64,000 nt of DNA, from positions 62,001-126,000 of the forward strand of contig NZ_JBGQOM010000010.1 in NCBI RefSeq assembly GCF_052119645.1, in the 5' to 3' direction. Positions 17,176-26,914 of this stretch are shown one piece after another. The notes under the pieces are model-generated. The model saw nothing but the letters and a program-made list of their open reading frames with translations, was not told where the DNA came from and did not search any database. Numbering within the stretch: position 1 is the first letter of the stretch; every line of letters starts with the position of its first letter. The DNA is from Paraglaciecola sp030730205. Its GTDB lineage: Bacteria; Pseudomonadota; Gammaproteobacteria; Enterobacterales; Alteromonadaceae. The position numbers and the translations under genes were made by a program.

Positions 17176-18177
17176 ATGAAAAAGTTAAACAAAATTTCCG
17201 CGTGCTTAATTGCACTGACAATGTCAGCAGCAGCAAATGCTGGAACTGTAATATCTAGCTGGGGCTACGTAAACGAAGCTGGTTTTGCAAATGTTACTAC
17301 CGGCAACTCTGTTAATATTGGCGGTGCCGATACAACTCTGGACCCAAACTATAACCCAACGGCATCTACTGGCGCTGCATCGCCCACTAATGGCAATAAC
17401 TGGGTATTAAATTCCGAAGATAATTTATATTATGACTTAGGTACTGCGGGCTATGTAAATGGAGATTCTAATACAGGAACTGTCGGTGGAACTGGACCAA
17501 GCATTTTATCCACAGGTACTTTGATAGACAATGTTTGCTGGGGAACTGGCCCTAGTTGTTTGTCATTTACTGATGCAAGCGGTAACGACACCTCGCGCGT
17601 TACAGGTTCTGCGACAACCAGTATGTACGGCGGTTTATTATTTAACCAAGGTACTCAAATGACGCACAGCAATTTACCAACAGGTATACCGTCATTAACT
17701 TCTATTGATTTATTCGATGGTCTAGAGTTAGCAAGTGCTGATTTAATTGCCGGTACATATACATTGCCAGAACTTAAGTTTGATATCATTTTTAATGAAA
17801 CATTTAATAATGCTGGTTCATTATTCCCGTATGCTCCAGACGATGCATTCATTGTGGATTTGACTGGTGGTGGTGCGTCTGCTGTTAGTGGGTTTGGTAT
17901 AGACTTTATTGATTTCACCGTTGCAATGGATTTAACTGGGTTGGTGAATAACGGCTATCACACTGATTACCAAGTAACTACTCGTTTAAGTGGTCTTCAA
18001 GTTATTTCTATTCCTGGAGGAGCAACTTTCGGTTTGATTACACCTGAAAATTTAACTAGTACGTTAAATGCTCAGTTTGCAGTGGAAGCGGTTAATGTTC
18101 CAGAACCAGCTACACTTACATTTTTTGGCTTAACTTTGCTTGGCCTAGCTGGCTTTAGAAAAATATCTAAAAAATAA
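17176..18177 (+). CDS. PEP-CTERM sorting-domain protein, THxN family
   Basis: This 333-residue secreted protein has a Sec signal peptide (residues 1-22, ending ANA). Its C-terminal sorting tail (308-333) has VPEPATL, a hydrophobic helix and the basic end RKISKK. Exosortase A, encoded at 47409-48893, recognises such tails. The middle is Gly/Ser/Thr/Asn-rich and contains THSN at residues 163-166, the hallmark of THxN-type PEP-CTERM proteins. The function is unknown and probably structural in the extracellular matrix. It has its own sigma-54 type promoter and a clear terminator, so it is transcribed alone. It is the only PEP-CTERM substrate seen in this window. Confidence 0.92.
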   Translation: MKKLNKISACLIALTMSAAANAGTVISSWGYVNEAGFANVTTGNSVNIGGADTTLDPNYNPTASTGAASPTNGNNWVLNSEDNLYYDLGTAGYVNGDSNTGTVGGTGPSILSTGTLIDNVCWGTGPSCLSFTDASGNDTSRVTGSATTSMYGGLLFNQGTQMTHSNLPTGIPSLTSIDLFDGLELASADLIAGTYTLPELKFDIIFNETFNNAGSLFPYAPDDAFIVDLTGGGASAVSGFGIDFIDFTVAMDLTGLVNNGYHTDYQVTTRLSGLQVISIPGGATFGLITPENLTSTLNAQFAVEAVNVPEPATLTFFGLTLLGLAGFRKISKK

Positions 18178-18193
18178 CAATTAGTTTGTTTAT

Positions 18194-18220
18194 AAAAAAC
18201 CGACCTTGTGTCGGTTTTTT
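18194..18220 (+). terminator. Rho-independent terminator after the PEP-CTERM gene
   Basis: An 11-bp stem pairs AAAAAACCGAC (18194-18204) with GTCGGTTTTTT (18210-18220) around a CTTGT loop, with a terminal T-run. It isolates the PEP-CTERM transcript from prsT. Confidence 0.9.
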
Positions 18221-18346
18221 ATTAGTCGTCATCTAAATTTATCTGAGCAACATTGATTAGTCATCAAACAAAGTGATAGTTTAAACTTCGATAACACACA
18301 CCGTATCCAATCTTACTTTTTAAATTGCATAGAGGCTCACAATTCA

Positions 18347-21109
18347 ATGAAGTTTATAATTTTATGCTGCCTAACAGCCATACTATACTCTTGCGAAGGA
18401 AAATCCCTTGAAGAACGATTAGACATTACTAAAAAACTAGTGGAGTCAGGCGATAGTTCAAATGCAATTTTTGAATTAAAAAGTATTCTAAATAAGGATC
18501 CAAGCTTGGCAGAAGCACGCTTTCAACTTGCAAATGCCTACTTGTCAAATCGCCAATATCAAGATGCGATCAAAGAATTAAATAAGGCTATTGAATTAGG
18601 TTACTCACAAAGCCAAGCAACCCCTCTTCTTGCTAAAGCGCTCAGAAAAACAGAGTCGTTTATAGCAATTACAAAGCTAGACACCAGTTTAATAATAGAA
18701 AATGATGAAAAACTGGCTGAAGTTCTGTACTACAAGTTTGTTGCTTACACCGAACTTAATAAAGTACAAAATGCTAAAGATACGATTTACCAACTTAAAC
18801 AAATCAATAATCACACTTTCTATACAACCTTGGCCGAAGCTTTACTCAATGTTAAGAATGAATCTTACCGTTTAGCACTTATAAAACTCGAAAGTTTGTC
18901 AGAAAGTGAATCGCAACATGAAGAAGTAGTAAAGCTAAAAGGTCAGATATATTTAAGCACAAATCAATTAAAACAAGCGGCTGAATTATTCTCAACTTAC
19001 ATCAAGTCAAACCCTAATGACACTGGGGCAGAGTTTATATACTCAAGCATCTTAGTTGCTGAAAAGCGTTATGACGATGCTGAACCATTTATCGATCATT
19101 TATTAACATTATACCCCAATAACAGCATCATAAATCGACACAAAAGCATTTTAAGCGCAGCGAAAAACGATTATGAAAATGCTAAATTATTCGCTGAAAC
19201 AGCCCTAAGGTATGGTAGTGATGACATTGTACTTCGCGTCATAGCGGGTTATTGTGCTTATAGACTAGAAAATTATGAACAAGCAAATCGCTATTTGTCA
19301 GCGATTGCCGATGAGTTACCCAAAAGCCACTTTGCCTTGAGAGTATTAGCATCAACACAGCTAAAGCTAGGTTTGAGTACCGAGGCAACACAAACGCTGA
19401 TGAACTTGGAAATCAAGAAAAATGATAGTCTCGAACTTTTTAGTAGCGCGGCTATTAAATTACAGCAGGAAGGTAAAGTAGAAGAGTCTAAATCTATTTT
19501 AGGCAAGGCATCTGAAACGGAATTGGGAAGCGAAAAACTCGCAAAATTAGGTCTTCTTAAATTATCAATTAACGATCTATCGGGCATTATTGACTTAGAA
19601 AACTCACTTAATGAAACGCCGACAAAAGCAGCGTTGCAGGCTCTAGCCACAGCATATCTAGATAACCAAGAATATGAAAAAGCACTAGCGTTATCGTTAG
19701 ACTGGAAGACTAAATTACCTGACGATATCAGCCCTTATCTTGTAGCTGCTGAATCGTATCTTAAAACTGATAAGCTAAATGATGCACTGAGAGAATATCA
19801 GAGTGGACTAACAATTTTTCCACAACATCCCTCTTTATTGCTAGGGATTGCAAATATAGAAGTTAATAGGGGTAATTTCACAGAAGCACTTTCAATAGTG
19901 AAAGATATTATAGAGAGAAATTCTAAGTATATTCCGGGTCTTGCTGCTTATTACAATATGAATAAGAGTCAATCAAACCCGGTGGAATCTATCGTAGATT
20001 TGATCGTGAAAACCTATAAAGACGATAAAAGTAACAATGCTCTTAGGTTGTTCACGGGGCAAGTGTTAGTTAAAGAAGGTCGCTATCGCGAAGCGTTGGC
20101 CATAATGGAAGACCTATCAAACATTGACCCAAATAGTTCTCCTGAAGAATGGAGTTTTAAAGGCTATATCCTAATAAATTCAGGCCAAATAGAATTAGCA
20201 GAAAAACATTATCAACAATGGCAGAAGTTATCTCCATTAAATAGGGATGCCTTTATGGGCTTTATTATGGCGATGGATGCTCAAGAAAAATTCAAAGACG
20301 CTGCAAATGCTATTGAAGTTCGAACCGCAGAAAAAAAATATGACCTACAATTAGAGATTTTGAAATCATATTTTATGGTAATGGACAATAGAATTGAGGA
20401 AACTGAAAAGCTGCTAAACACGTTTCCGAAGGAAGCATTAGATATTCCCTTAGTGAAAGGGATTATTTCTCGTATACAAGCAAGTAAAGGTAAATATAAC
20501 GAGGCTCTTCCAAATGCATTGGTTGCATATAGCTCACTGCCTAACAAACGAAATTTTATTTTTTTACTTTTCGTCTATGACAAAATTTCAAATTACAGTG
20601 CAGCATTAAAATTACTTGAACGATACACTGAGGCTAATCCCAACGATATAGATATAAGAATGTTATTGGCAGAGCGACAGTTGTTTTCAGACCCCGATGC
20701 AGCTATCAACACGTATTTGAAGCTTGTGACAGACACTAAGCCCAATCTGGTAATTTTAAATAATCTTGCAAATATCTACTTGTCAAAAAATGATATACCC
20801 TCTGCTTTAACATACGGCAATCAAGCATTGCAACTTGCACCTAAGAACGCAGACGTATTAGATACTATGGGTACAATTTATATGTCTCAAAATAACTACA
20901 ATTCTGCTTTACAATATTATGAGATGATTCCAAAGGATATTGGCCTTTCCAGCAACGTTGTTTTAAATTATGCCGAAACTAGTGCCAAAGCAGGTGAGTT
21001 TGAACTAGCTAAAGAAATCATTGCAAGTATAAAAGTTCGTAATGTGGACTCAATGAAAAAAATTGCAATAATAGAAAAGTGGATAAAAGATCATCAAGAA
21101 AAAAAATAG
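18347..21109 (+). CDS. prsT: XrtA/PEP-CTERM system TPR-repeat lipoprotein PrsT
   Basis: This 920-residue lipoprotein has a short signal with lipobox LYSC (lipidated Cys16). The rest is a long array of tetratricopeptide repeats, for example AEARFQLANAYLSNRQYQDAIKEL (about 55-78) and similar units to the C-terminus. This matches PrsT of exosortase A genomes (TIGR02917-like). It is thought to act in the envelope, perhaps as a scaffold for export of PEP-CTERM proteins or polysaccharide; the mechanism is not established. It begins 170 bases after the PEP-CTERM gene, behind a terminator, so it needs its own promoter, which I could not identify. Confidence 0.9.
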   Translation: MKFIILCCLTAILYSCEGKSLEERLDITKKLVESGDSSNAIFELKSILNKDPSLAEARFQLANAYLSNRQYQDAIKELNKAIELGYSQSQATPLLAKALRKTESFIAITKLDTSLIIENDEKLAEVLYYKFVAYTELNKVQNAKDTIYQLKQINNHTFYTTLAEALLNVKNESYRLALIKLESLSESESQHEEVVKLKGQIYLSTNQLKQAAELFSTYIKSNPNDTGAEFIYSSILVAEKRYDDAEPFIDHLLTLYPNNSIINRHKSILSAAKNDYENAKLFAETALRYGSDDIVLRVIAGYCAYRLENYEQANRYLSAIADELPKSHFALRVLASTQLKLGLSTEATQTLMNLEIKKNDSLELFSSAAIKLQQEGKVEESKSILGKASETELGSEKLAKLGLLKLSINDLSGIIDLENSLNETPTKAALQALATAYLDNQEYEKALALSLDWKTKLPDDISPYLVAAESYLKTDKLNDALREYQSGLTIFPQHPSLLLGIANIEVNRGNFTEALSIVKDIIERNSKYIPGLAAYYNMNKSQSNPVESIVDLIVKTYKDDKSNNALRLFTGQVLVKEGRYREALAIMEDLSNIDPNSSPEEWSFKGYILINSGQIELAEKHYQQWQKLSPLNRDAFMGFIMAMDAQEKFKDAANAIEVRTAEKKYDLQLEILKSYFMVMDNRIEETEKLLNTFPKEALDIPLVKGIISRIQASKGKYNEALPNALVAYSSLPNKRNFIFLLFVYDKISNYSAALKLLERYTEANPNDIDIRMLLAERQLFSDPDAAINTYLKLVTDTKPNLVILNNLANIYLSKNDIPSALTYGNQALQLAPKNADVLDTMGTIYMSQNNYNSALQYYEMIPKDIGLSSNVVLNYAETSAKAGEFELAKEIIASIKVRNVDSMKKIAIIEKWIKDHQEKK

Positions 21110-21310
21110 TCAAATGCAAAAAGTTCGTGTTTGCAGTGGTCAGGCAATGTTGGCCATTATTATTTGAAACTTTTTCGGAGTATGATTTTAAATTTTGTAA
21201 AGTTAGCTAACTTAATACCATCTTTTGAGATCGAACAAAAAGTATTAATTAACGATTAAATATGATTAGAATAAAGCTTATTTTCATATTGAATTTCGTA
21301 TTAGGAGCCT
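21110..21310 (+). other. Intergenic region between prsT and the BioF2-like gene
   Basis: The 201 bases contain a weak hairpin TGGTCA/TGGCCA (21137-21142/21151-21156) that may end prsT transcription, and an AT-rich stretch suited to a promoter. GGAG (21304-21307) is the ribosome site for the next gene. No clear gene is present. Confidence 0.35.
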
Positions 21311-22432
21311 ATGTCACGCCTTACGGTAACGTTGACCGAGTTTAGTGAACATCAAATGCCACTACTTGAAAAAGTCTGGATAGAGCTACAACAAAACTCA
21401 GAACAAAGTTTTTTTACTAGTTGGCATTGGATTTCTACTTGGTTGAAATATATAAACTTCAAAACTGACTTAATTAAAGTGTTAGATGGCGATGAGGTAG
21501 TAGGCTTAGGTTTATTATGTTTTAAATCAAATAGAAAATATGGAGTAACATCGCGACAAGCTTGGTTAAATAGAACCGGAGACGGAGTAAAAGACCAGAT
21601 ATGGCTTGAGTATAATGATGTGCTTTGCGCCAAGCATCGAGCTTGGGCAGTTCGTGCGGCATTGGCTGATTATTTTGAACATGCCTTACACCAATGTGAC
21701 GAGTTAATGGTAGGTGTTAGCAACAGCGAGTTGATAGAAATACCAAGAGCCTCTACTCTAATGCAACATACGAGTTGGGAAACAGTTAGCTATGCTACTC
21801 ACCTACAATCTGCCTTCGCAAATTTGGACTGCTTTTTAAACACATTATCTGCAAATACTCGCTCACAAATAAGACGAACTCAAAAACTCTATAGTCAGCG
21901 GGGGGCTATAAAATTAACTAAAGCTAGTAGTGCTGAAGAAGCCCTTATGATGTTAAATGAGGTCAGTATTCTACATTTAGCACGATGGGGAAAGATTAAT
22001 AGCGGCTTTGAAAACCCAGAGTTTTTCAGATTTCATGTGCAATTAATAAAAGACAATTTTAATTCCGAGGCAATCGATATTCTGAAGTTAACTGTTGGAG
22101 AATTGACTATCGGATATTTATATAACTTAATATATCAAGATCAAGTTTACTTTTATTTATCCGGTATAAATTATGAGAAAGACAATAGGATCAAACCAGG
22201 TTTATTGATTCACAGTCTTGCGACTGCTTACTACGCAGAAAAAGGCTATTCGACTTATGACTATATGGGAGGAGAAGGACGCTATAAAAAATCACTCTCC
22301 AGCCACTCTAATAAAATGATTATTTCTAGCATACGCCGTAAAAAACCCCATTTTTTATTGAGTTACTGCATCCATAAACTGAAGTCTCGCTTTACCAATC
22401 AGAAGAGTATTTCAAATTGTACTAATGACTGA
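21311..22432 (+). CDS. BioF2-like (FemAB-type) GNAT acyltransferase
   Basis: This 373-residue cytoplasmic protein has the GNAT-like domain of the BioF2/FemAB group (about 150-340). Supporting stretches are LSANTRSQIRRTQKLYSQRGAIKL, the following helix with LHLARWGKINSGF, and YDYMGGEGRYKKSLSSHSN near the C-terminus. Such proteins occur in many exopolysaccharide loci and are thought to acylate or aminoacylate a sugar or peptide. The exact acceptor is unknown. A ribosome site GGAG lies seven bases before the ATG. It is a different protein from the XrtA-associated FemAB at 52530-53552. Confidence 0.8.
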   Translation: MSRLTVTLTEFSEHQMPLLEKVWIELQQNSEQSFFTSWHWISTWLKYINFKTDLIKVLDGDEVVGLGLLCFKSNRKYGVTSRQAWLNRTGDGVKDQIWLEYNDVLCAKHRAWAVRAALADYFEHALHQCDELMVGVSNSELIEIPRASTLMQHTSWETVSYATHLQSAFANLDCFLNTLSANTRSQIRRTQKLYSQRGAIKLTKASSAEEALMMLNEVSILHLARWGKINSGFENPEFFRFHVQLIKDNFNSEAIDILKLTVGELTIGYLYNLIYQDQVYFYLSGINYEKDNRIKPGLLIHSLATAYYAEKGYSTYDYMGGEGRYKKSLSSHSNKMIISSIRRKKPHFLLSYCIHKLKSRFTNQKSISNCTND

Positions 22433-22583
22433 TTAGTCGTTAGTAATTACTTATCGAGAAAAGACAGTCACAGGCAATACACATATAGAAATCCAAGACT
22501 TATACCTATGCCTAAAAATTAAATATGATGTTAAATTGTTACCCGTAAGACTTCCAAATGAAGATAGGCGAAGAAAGAAAAAA

Positions 22584-23147
22584 ATGAATCAACAAAAAGC
22601 CATATTTCTAGACCGGGATGGAGTAATCAATAAAGAAATCAATTATTTATATAAAATTGAAGATTTTGAGTTTATACCAGATACAGTAAAAGCATTAAAA
22701 ATATTACAAAACCTAGGTTATTTACTATTTATCGTTACTAATCAAGCAGGCATAGCAAGAGGTTATTACACCGAACATGATTTTAACAAACTGAATAGTT
22801 GGATGTTAGCTAAATTCGAGGCTGCAGGTATTGTAATATCAGATGTTCAATATTGCCCCCATCATTTTGAAAGTGGAAAAGGTAAATACGCTATTGATTG
22901 TGAATGTAGAAAACCTAAACCCGGCATGCTAAATACACTAATTAAAAAATATAATGTTGATGTAAGCAAAAGTATTTTGATCGGAGATAAAGTGAGTGAT
23001 GTAGAAGCTGCTGTGTCTGCGAACATCACAACACCGGTTTTAGTGAAAAGTGGGCATGCTTTGCCTGTAAACATACCTGAATATGTCAGTTGTGTGTGCG
23101 AAAACCTATACACGTTTGCAAGGCTAATGGAAACTAATGCAAGTTAA
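22584..23147 (+). CDS. gmhB: D-glycero-D-manno-heptose-1,7-bisphosphate 7-phosphatase
   Basis: This 187-residue HAD-family phosphatase removes the 7-phosphate from heptose 1,7-bisphosphate. The nucleophile Asp10 and acid/base Asp12 lie in FLDRDGVIN, and VTNQAG and GDKVSD (Asp135) complete the HAD site. The zinc loop has Cys91, His93, Cys106 and Cys108, as in GmhB. The frame could start at TTG 22536, but the ATG at 22584 gives the family N-terminus MNQQKAIFLDRDG. It overlaps the next gene by 11 bases. Its pathway partners gmhA, hddA and hddC lie about 26 kb away at 48926-51240. Confidence 0.92.
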   Translation: MNQQKAIFLDRDGVINKEINYLYKIEDFEFIPDTVKALKILQNLGYLLFIVTNQAGIARGYYTEHDFNKLNSWMLAKFEAAGIVISDVQYCPHHFESGKGKYAIDCECRKPKPGMLNTLIKKYNVDVSKSILIGDKVSDVEAAVSANITTPVLVKSGHALPVNIPEYVSCVCENLYTFARLMETNAS

Positions 23148-24897
23148 CAAAACAACAATCAAAGCTTTTAAACAATTAAAGAACAAAAACGTTTTAATAT
23201 TTGGGGAAGACACCCGTAGTTTTTTATCAGTAATTCGCTCGCTAGGCGAAGTGGAGATGAATGTGGATGTAGTCACTTTCTCAAATCGAACCCCTTCTTT
23301 AAAGTCAAAATACATAAGAAATCGTTACTACTTTAATTACCAAGCCTACGACCCAGCAGACTGGAATGCTAAAGTCTCTGATTTGCTGTTAACTAATGAA
23401 TACGACATCGCGATTCCCTGCGATGAGAGGGCTCTCTACCCTTTGCAAACCTTTCAAGCTTCGTTAAACATTAAGACTCGTTTTGCTATTCCTAACACAG
23501 CTATCATGGCTCCATTGTTCAACAAAGTAGAGACTCGACTGATAGCGCAAACATGCGGTGTTTCTGTGGCAAAAGGGGCGTTATTGAATCTAACTTCAAT
23601 CAGCTATAACGAACTAACTGAACAATTTGGGAGCCCTTTGGTTCTAAAACCGGTCCAGTCTTACACCTCTGAGCATCTTAACCAAAGGAACAGTGTTAGT
23701 ATCGTTAAAGACAAAGATGGATTTGACGCTTTTCGTAAACATTACTCTGATTGTTTAATCGAAACTTACAATGCAGGGTACGGTGTAGGCATTTCTATTT
23801 TAGCTGTAAAAGGAGAGCTCTATGCTGCTTTTGCACATGAAAGAGTTGCAGAGCCTGAAAGCGGAGGGGGAAGTACCTACAGAAAGGCAAGTAAAATTGA
23901 TCCTAGCATGCTCGATGCATGTCAAAAAATATGTAGTAAGCTAAGATTTGATGGTGTTGCAATGTTCGAGTTTAAATTTAACCCCGATACGCAAGATTGG
24001 ATCTTAATTGAAATAAACGCTCGATTTTGGGGGTCTTTGCCTCTTGCTATTTTTGCCGGAGTCAACTTTCCAGCCATGTATGCGATGACTCTGCTAGATT
24101 ATCCAATAGATCCAAAGTTTACTTATAATCCCTATGCTTACGCACGTAATTTTACTAGCGATATTTACGACATTAAATCTGACTTCGAACAACAACGTGA
24201 AAAACTTGGTTTGGGCAAAGCTTCTCTAAAACTTGCAAAACGTTTGGTTGGCTTTACCCGTTTATTGACTTGGCAAGAGAAAATAGATTCTTTTGATTGG
24301 CAAGATAGGGCACCATTTGTTGCTGAGTTTAAATCGTTATTTCAGGACAAAGTAGACAACTTACCAATCATAAAAAATAACATAAGAAAATCCAAAATAT
24401 TGGATTTAGAACAAGTTTTGACTGAGCCACTTAATGAAATATTAGTCGTGTGCTACGGTAATATAATGCGAAGCCCTTTTGCAGGAGAGTTATTAAAACA
24501 GAAACTAAACGATGCGGACTTACAGCATATTAAAGTCGACTCTTACGGTTTTCATCAACACGAAAATAGATCCTGCCCTACTGAGTGTGTCGAATTAGCT
24601 AAATCGTGGCAGTTAGATTTAAGCTCCCATCGGTCTAAGTGGATCAAGCAAAAAGATATGAAACCTGAGGGACAACTCATACTGATATTTGACCATAAAA
24701 ATCAGTATATATTAGACGAATATTATGAAGGATTTAACGCGATATCTCTCGCGGCACTAATTCCTGAATCCAAAGGCTACCATTCGCAAATTGAAGACCC
24801 TTATGAGCGGAATCAAGAATATTTAGCTTATTGTTACCAACTGATCGATCAAGCGCTTGATAATCTAGTTAGTCAAATCCAAGCTCACTACTCGTAA
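23137..24897 (+). CDS. ATP-grasp ligase fused to a low-molecular-weight protein tyrosine phosphatase
   Basis: This 586-residue protein has two parts. Residues 1-400 form an ATP-grasp enzyme, with a pre-ATP-grasp nucleotide-like start (NVLIFGEDTRSFLSVIRSLG), a lysine strand SPLVLKPVQS (166-175) and the metal motif IEINAR (Glu292, Asn294). Residues 430-586 form a low-molecular-weight phosphatase, with the P-loop VCYGNIMRSPF giving C-X5-R-S (Cys439, Arg445, Ser446) and the acid IEDP (Asp554-Pro555). Both active sites look intact. Such phosphatases normally partner polysaccharide tyrosine kinases such as the one at 58267. The ligase substrate is unknown. It overlaps gmhB by 11 bases. Confidence 0.88.
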   Translation: MQVNKTTIKAFKQLKNKNVLIFGEDTRSFLSVIRSLGEVEMNVDVVTFSNRTPSLKSKYIRNRYYFNYQAYDPADWNAKVSDLLLTNEYDIAIPCDERALYPLQTFQASLNIKTRFAIPNTAIMAPLFNKVETRLIAQTCGVSVAKGALLNLTSISYNELTEQFGSPLVLKPVQSYTSEHLNQRNSVSIVKDKDGFDAFRKHYSDCLIETYNAGYGVGISILAVKGELYAAFAHERVAEPESGGGSTYRKASKIDPSMLDACQKICSKLRFDGVAMFEFKFNPDTQDWILIEINARFWGSLPLAIFAGVNFPAMYAMTLLDYPIDPKFTYNPYAYARNFTSDIYDIKSDFEQQREKLGLGKASLKLAKRLVGFTRLLTWQEKIDSFDWQDRAPFVAEFKSLFQDKVDNLPIIKNNIRKSKILDLEQVLTEPLNEILVVCYGNIMRSPFAGELLKQKLNDADLQHIKVDSYGFHQHENRSCPTECVELAKSWQLDLSSHRSKWIKQKDMKPEGQLILIFDHKNQYILDEYYEGFNAISLAALIPESKGYHSQIEDPYERNQEYLAYCYQLIDQALDNLVSQIQAHYS

Positions 24898-25041
24898 CAG
24901 AGTGGATAGAAGCCCGTATTAAAACTTTGAATCTTCTTTTTTGTAAAACGTATTAAGAGCATCAAACTTTTTTATAATAACTCCAAATATGCAGTTTTGG
25001 TTAGTACCGAATTAATTAAGGCTCACTTTCAAATATTAGAG

Positions 25042-26529
25042 CTAGTACAACTTACCAGTGATCTGCCGCAGTCCTTCGTTAAGCATTTTTTTGAAAAACA
25101 TTGACTCTTGTTTTCCTAATAAATCAAATTTTAATACCAGTAGTATTAGAGAAAAATACACAATTATTGCAGTTATTGCAGTTGTAAAAAATATAGCAAA
25201 AGCGCCAAAGGCTAAATCTTCAATTACAAATAAAGTAACTTGATTCATGATTACAGCAACAATTAGAGGACAAAAAATACACTTAAAAATACGTTTGATA
25301 GAAATAATCCCAAGATAACTGATCCACCATAAACCTGTAAAGGTAACCAACAGAGCTATGAACACCCTAATCTGGGCCATTTCAATTAGACTGTTGATAC
25401 TCGAACTAAACAAAAATAATGTTGAAAAAGCCATGAGAAGAGTAACAGTATCGAAGTAGAATGATTGTTTCACTTTTCCTACAGCCACCATCAAATCAGC
25501 AAAAAAATCACCTAATGCAAAGATAACAACTAATCCTCCCAAACTCGCAATAACAGCGGTATAGGGTATCCATTGCTCACCTAAAACCAATTCTACCAGT
25601 GGCGCCGCAATTAGCGCCCATCCGAACGATATCGGAAAACCAATAAGCGCAATTATCGCAATTGATTTTGTAATTTGAGAGCGTTGATCTTCACTGTAGT
25701 TTTGTGCTTTGGCAATCGAAGTGAATAGAACCCCCGTAATAGGCGAAATGAGTTCTCGACTTGGAAATAAAACAAGATCCTTAGCTAAATGATAACCGCC
25801 AAGACCAGCTAAACCCGAGATATTAACTGCAAACCAAGTATCGAATTTAGACTTTAAATGCCCAACCACCGCTTTAGACATTACCCACTTAGAAAAATGA
25901 AACTGTGCTCGCCAATTTAATAAACCGAATTGCGTTCTATCACTTATCATCATGTAAGAAAGTAAACAATTTGCAACTGAAGCGAAAATAGCTCCGATTA
26001 ATAAGGCCCAGTAGCTATGAAAAATAAAAGCTAGTGTTATGGTAACCAAACTAGATACAAGTTTGCTATACAAAAAAACCATCGAAAATGCTTTATACTC
26101 AAGGTCTTTCTTGTATTGAATAATCTCACCGTTCACTAAAGCGTTTATCAAAGGGAGACATGATGCGAGAAGTAAAGCGGGTATTAACGAAGCATAGTCA
26201 TAATAGTAGGCAACAAAGGGACCAAGAACAGCCAATACTATTGTCGCCCCCGTTTTTGTTATCAGATTAGTAGTCCAAGCACAATTTAGGTCTTCTCGAG
26301 TTGAATGTTCTTTTTGAATATAATATTGCTCTGCACCTACGTTAGTAAAAGTCTCAGTTAATTGGATAGCTAGCATAATAATAGCTGCTATACCAAAAGC
26401 TTCAGGGGTCAGTAAACGAGCTAAGATAACGATTGAAATAAATCCTAGTAATCGATTAATCCAATTAACGATAACAACCCATTTAATACTTTTAATTATC
26501 TTATTATTATTGTTTGTAGGTGCATGCAT
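25042..26529 (-). CDS. Polysaccharide flippase (MOP/Wzx family), copy 1
   Basis: This ~495-residue inner-membrane protein has 12-14 hydrophobic segments and matches the oligosaccharide flippase family (Polysacc_synt). Its landmark is LARLLTPEAFGIAA near residue 36, then GAEQYYIQK. Such proteins move lipid-linked repeat units across the inner membrane. The ATG at 26529 is preferred over a TTG at 26553, because the paralogue at 34765-36234 starts at the equivalent place. It lies on the minus strand facing the gmhB/ATP-grasp genes and shares the LARLLTP...QY.IQKE pattern with copy 2, so the two are paralogues. Confidence 0.85.
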   Translation of the reverse strand: MHAPTNNNNKIIKSIKWVVIVNWINRLLGFISIVILARLLTPEAFGIAAIIMLAIQLTETFTNVGAEQYYIQKEHSTREDLNCAWTTNLITKTGATIVLAVLGPFVAYYYDYASLIPALLLASCLPLINALVNGEIIQYKKDLEYKAFSMVFLYSKLVSSLVTITLAFIFHSYWALLIGAIFASVANCLLSYMMISDRTQFGLLNWRAQFHFSKWVMSKAVVGHLKSKFDTWFAVNISGLAGLGGYHLAKDLVLFPSRELISPITGVLFTSIAKAQNYSEDQRSQITKSIAIIALIGFPISFGWALIAAPLVELVLGEQWIPYTAVIASLGGLVVIFALGDFFADLMVAVGKVKQSFYFDTVTLLMAFSTLFLFSSSINSLIEMAQIRVFIALLVTFTGLWWISYLGIISIKRIFKCIFCPLIVAVIMNQVTLFVIEDLAFGAFAIFFTTAITAIIVYFSLILLVLKFDLLGKQESMFFKKMLNEGLRQITGKLY

Positions 26530-26553
26530 AGGCAATTTCCCAATCGTTCTCAA

Positions 26554-26914
26554 CCCTTCACAGCATAAATAACAATGCCGATAACGTTACAAATTTTTAT
26601 CCGTTAAATAAATAAAAAAACTACAGCGAAAACCTGTGTCCCATTTATACAAATAAGTTAAGGCAAACGGTATTTATTACCACCTTAGTCAGGCTTGACC
26701 ATAACAGTTTATATAGTAGTATCAACAAGTTTAATGTGGCATCAGAATTAGGTCGTTAATCTGCTTCTTTCTACTTTAAAATACAGAGCAAGAACATTCG
26801 TAATAGCGTGATGTTTTCTCAGGCGCTTTATAATTGAAGATTGTGTGTTTATCAAACTAAACATGACAATTTTAAAGTTAACAAATAATTATTTGCAGCA
26901 AAGGTAAAGCACAA
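26554..26914. other. Divergent intergenic region before the variable glycan block
   Basis: The 361 bases separate flippase copy 1 (minus) from the deacetylase-like gene (plus). They are AT-rich and should hold both promoters. AAAGG (26901-26905) is a plausible ribosome site for the plus-strand gene. I saw no JUMPstart-like element, sigma-54 match or ORF of useful length. Confidence 0.4.

Noticed and set aside
21182..21259. 25-codon ORF starting ATGATTTTAAATTTT between prsT and the BioF2-like gene
   Set aside because: The GGAG lies too close to the ATG and the peptide has no recognisable features.
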